DNA of 64,000 bases from Clostridium beijerinckii HUN142 (GTDB taxonomy: Bacteria; Bacillota; Clostridia; Clostridiales; Clostridiaceae), in NCBI RefSeq assembly GCF_000621745.1, contig NZ_KK211336.1, positions 456,876 through 520,875 on the forward strand. The letters are read 5' to 3'. A model generated the notes under the pieces. The model was given only the letters and a program-made list of their open reading frames with translations. It made no database searches and was not told the DNA's origin. This document shows, one piece after another, positions 63,231 to 64,000 of this stretch (its first letter is position 1; every line of letters starts with the position of its first letter). A program made the position numbers and the translations under genes.

Positions 63231-63262
63231 AAATTACCTCCAAATAAATGGAGGTAATTTTT
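63231..63262 (+). terminator. Terminator after the CoA-transferase operon
   Basis: AAATTACCTCCA (63231-63242) pairs perfectly with TGGAGGTAATTT (63249-63260), followed by TT. The stretch 62979-63230 has no gene I can support. Confidence 0.85.
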
Positions 63263-63298
63263 ATGTTTAATAAAGCCTATAAAAATATTATTAACTTA

Positions 63299-63314
63299 TT
63301 CTAAGAAATTAGAA
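63299..63314. promoter_or_regulatory. Enhancer site 1 before the chemoreceptor gene
   Basis: TTCTAAGAAATTAGAA, an exact match to TTCTAAnnnnTTAGAA, centre about 196 bp before the -24 element. Confidence 0.65.
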
Positions 63315-63328
63315 ATTTAATTATAAAC

Positions 63329-63344
63329 TTCTAATTTTTTAGAA
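63329..63344. promoter_or_regulatory. Enhancer site 2 before the chemoreceptor gene
   Basis: TTCTAATTTTTTAGAA, exact match, 30 bp after site 1, the same spacing as before the atuA-like gene. Confidence 0.65.
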
Positions 63345-63406
63345 TAAGTTATTTTGTTGATTTTAGTAGCTTGGGAAGGGAAATGTAATTATTATGTTGA
63401 AAATTA

Positions 63407-63422
63407 TTCTGAAATATTAGAA
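63407..63422. promoter_or_regulatory. Enhancer site 3 before the chemoreceptor gene
   Basis: TTCTGAAATATTAGAA, one change from the motif, 78 bp after site 2 (82 bp in the atuA-like promoter) and about 88 bp before -24. Confidence 0.6.
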
Positions 63423-63499
63423 TAATAATCTCTAAGAATTAAGTTCGACTTGTAAGTGGTATAGCTATATATCTAAGCTTGAAAACATTAAGCTAAAAG

Positions 63500-63516
63500 T
63501 TGGCATTATAATTGCT
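63500..63516 (+). promoter_or_regulatory. Sigma-54 promoter before the chemoreceptor gene
   Basis: TTGGCAT-TATAA-TTGCT has the conserved GG and GC at the right 10-bp spacing. It lies about 180 bp before the chemoreceptor ATG, leaving a long leader with no ORF. Confidence 0.78.
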
Positions 63517-63698
63517 TAATAATTAAATCATGAAATAAATGGAGATATTAGAAGCGGTTAACAGTTAATAATTAAGAGTGAATATTTGAATTTATAGAAA
63601 TGTTTTTATTTCCTGATTAATCATTAGATTGTAGTATACAAAAATGTATATTATGATTAAAGTTAATTTAAATTAACAATTTTGGAAAGGTGGACACT

Positions 63699-64000
63699 AT
63701 GAAAAGTATAAAAATGAAATTAATGATGTCTTTTGGAATATTAGTTGGAATTATATGTATAGGATTAGGTATAATTTCTTTTATGAATTCATCAAAGGCA
63801 TTAAAATCAAATTTGAAAAATACCTTGCCTGAAATTGCAAAGCAAACCGCAAGTAATATTCAAGGCAGGATTGAGGGCGAGTTAAGTTCGCTAGAGTCTA
63901 TTGCTGCAAGATCAGATATAAAGGATACTAATAATTCAGCAGATAGCAAAATTCCGATTCTTTCAGAGGAAGTAAAAAGAACCGGAGGCATTAGACTAAG
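63699..64000 (+). CDS. Methyl-accepting chemotaxis protein, 5' part
   Basis: ATG at 63699 follows GGAAAGG and opens KSIKMKLMMSFGILVGIICI, a TM1 anchor continuing to about residue 30, then an extracytoplasmic helix (NTLPEIAKQTASNIQGRIEG) and ELSSLESIAARSDIKD typical of dCache chemoreceptor sensor domains. The gene runs off the right edge after about 100 codons, so HAMP and signalling domains are not seen. Its sigma-54 promoter and enhancer sites suggest that this receptor is made with the catabolic operon and senses a related compound. Confidence 0.82.
   Translation, partial: MKSIKMKLMMSFGILVGIICIGLGIISFMNSSKALKSNLKNTLPEIAKQTASNIQGRIEGELSSLESIAARSDIKDTNNSADSKIPILSEEVKRTGGIRL

Overview
The window is low-GC DNA with strong GGAGG ribosome-binding sites, AT-rich intergenic regions and clostridial gene content: NADH:rubredoxin reductase, two flavodiiron proteins, hybrid-cluster protein, a CotF-type spore-coat protein, RNase J and CtfAB-like CoA-transferase. 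A strictly anaerobic, spore-forming Clostridium sensu stricto, perhaps of the C. beijerinckii group, fits best; the species is an inference. I saw no rRNA, tRNA, CRISPR array, intact insertion sequence or prophage.

Region 1 (1-13.9 kb) is a redox and nitrosative-stress neighbourhood. It holds a siroheme nitrite/sulfite reductase with a flavin reductase, a DUF438-hemerythrin protein, a divergent CooS-type CO dehydrogenase, a DUF2249 protein, a rubredoxin oxidoreductase, two flavodiiron proteins, a flavodoxin, Hcp and an FNR-like regulator with a Cys-rich N-terminus. Five promoters carry a TTGATnnnnATCAC-type palindrome, each centred 29.5 nt upstream of the first base of a -10 hexamer (about -41.5 from transcription start). 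This is the geometry of a class II FNR-activated regulon. The CooS lacks one cysteine ligand of the C-cluster.

Region 2 (14.4-22.4 kb) is a [NiFe] hydrogenase locus: small and large subunits, maturation protease, a HypA-like protein without zinc cysteines, then HypF, HypC, HypD and HypE. HypB is absent. The small subunit has Asn in place of a proximal-cluster Cys and no Tat signal, as in group 2 enzymes.

Region 3 (22.4-39.3 kb) is mixed: two chemoreceptors, RNase J behind a structured leader, thioredoxin, a CDF metal exporter, a cupin, a CotF protein, HelD, and a MarR/SDR divergent pair with tandem operators. Several gene remnants lie between them.

Region 4 (39.6-56.4 kb) holds drug-efflux genes: a TetR-controlled TolC-like/MFP/RND operon, and a second cluster with TetR, two HlyD-type adaptors and an EmrB-type MFS pump. 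The second cluster is surrounded by remnants of two ABC ATPases, a membrane protein and an RND pump. A GntR regulator, a membrane protein, a cold-shock protein and a DEAD-box helicase lie between the two clusters.

Region 5 (56.5-64 kb) looks like a complete sigma-54 regulon. A PAS-AAA+-HTH activator is followed by a CitMHS-type transporter (broken by a TGA and a frameshift), an AtuA/DUF1446 protein with its small partner, a two-subunit CoA-transferase and the start of a chemoreceptor. Three -24/-12 promoters and eight copies of a 16-bp TTCTAAnnnnTTAGAA element punctuate it. The last two promoters share nearly the same three-site spacing. This suggests that uptake, CoA activation, catabolism and chemotaxis toward one unidentified organic acid are controlled together.
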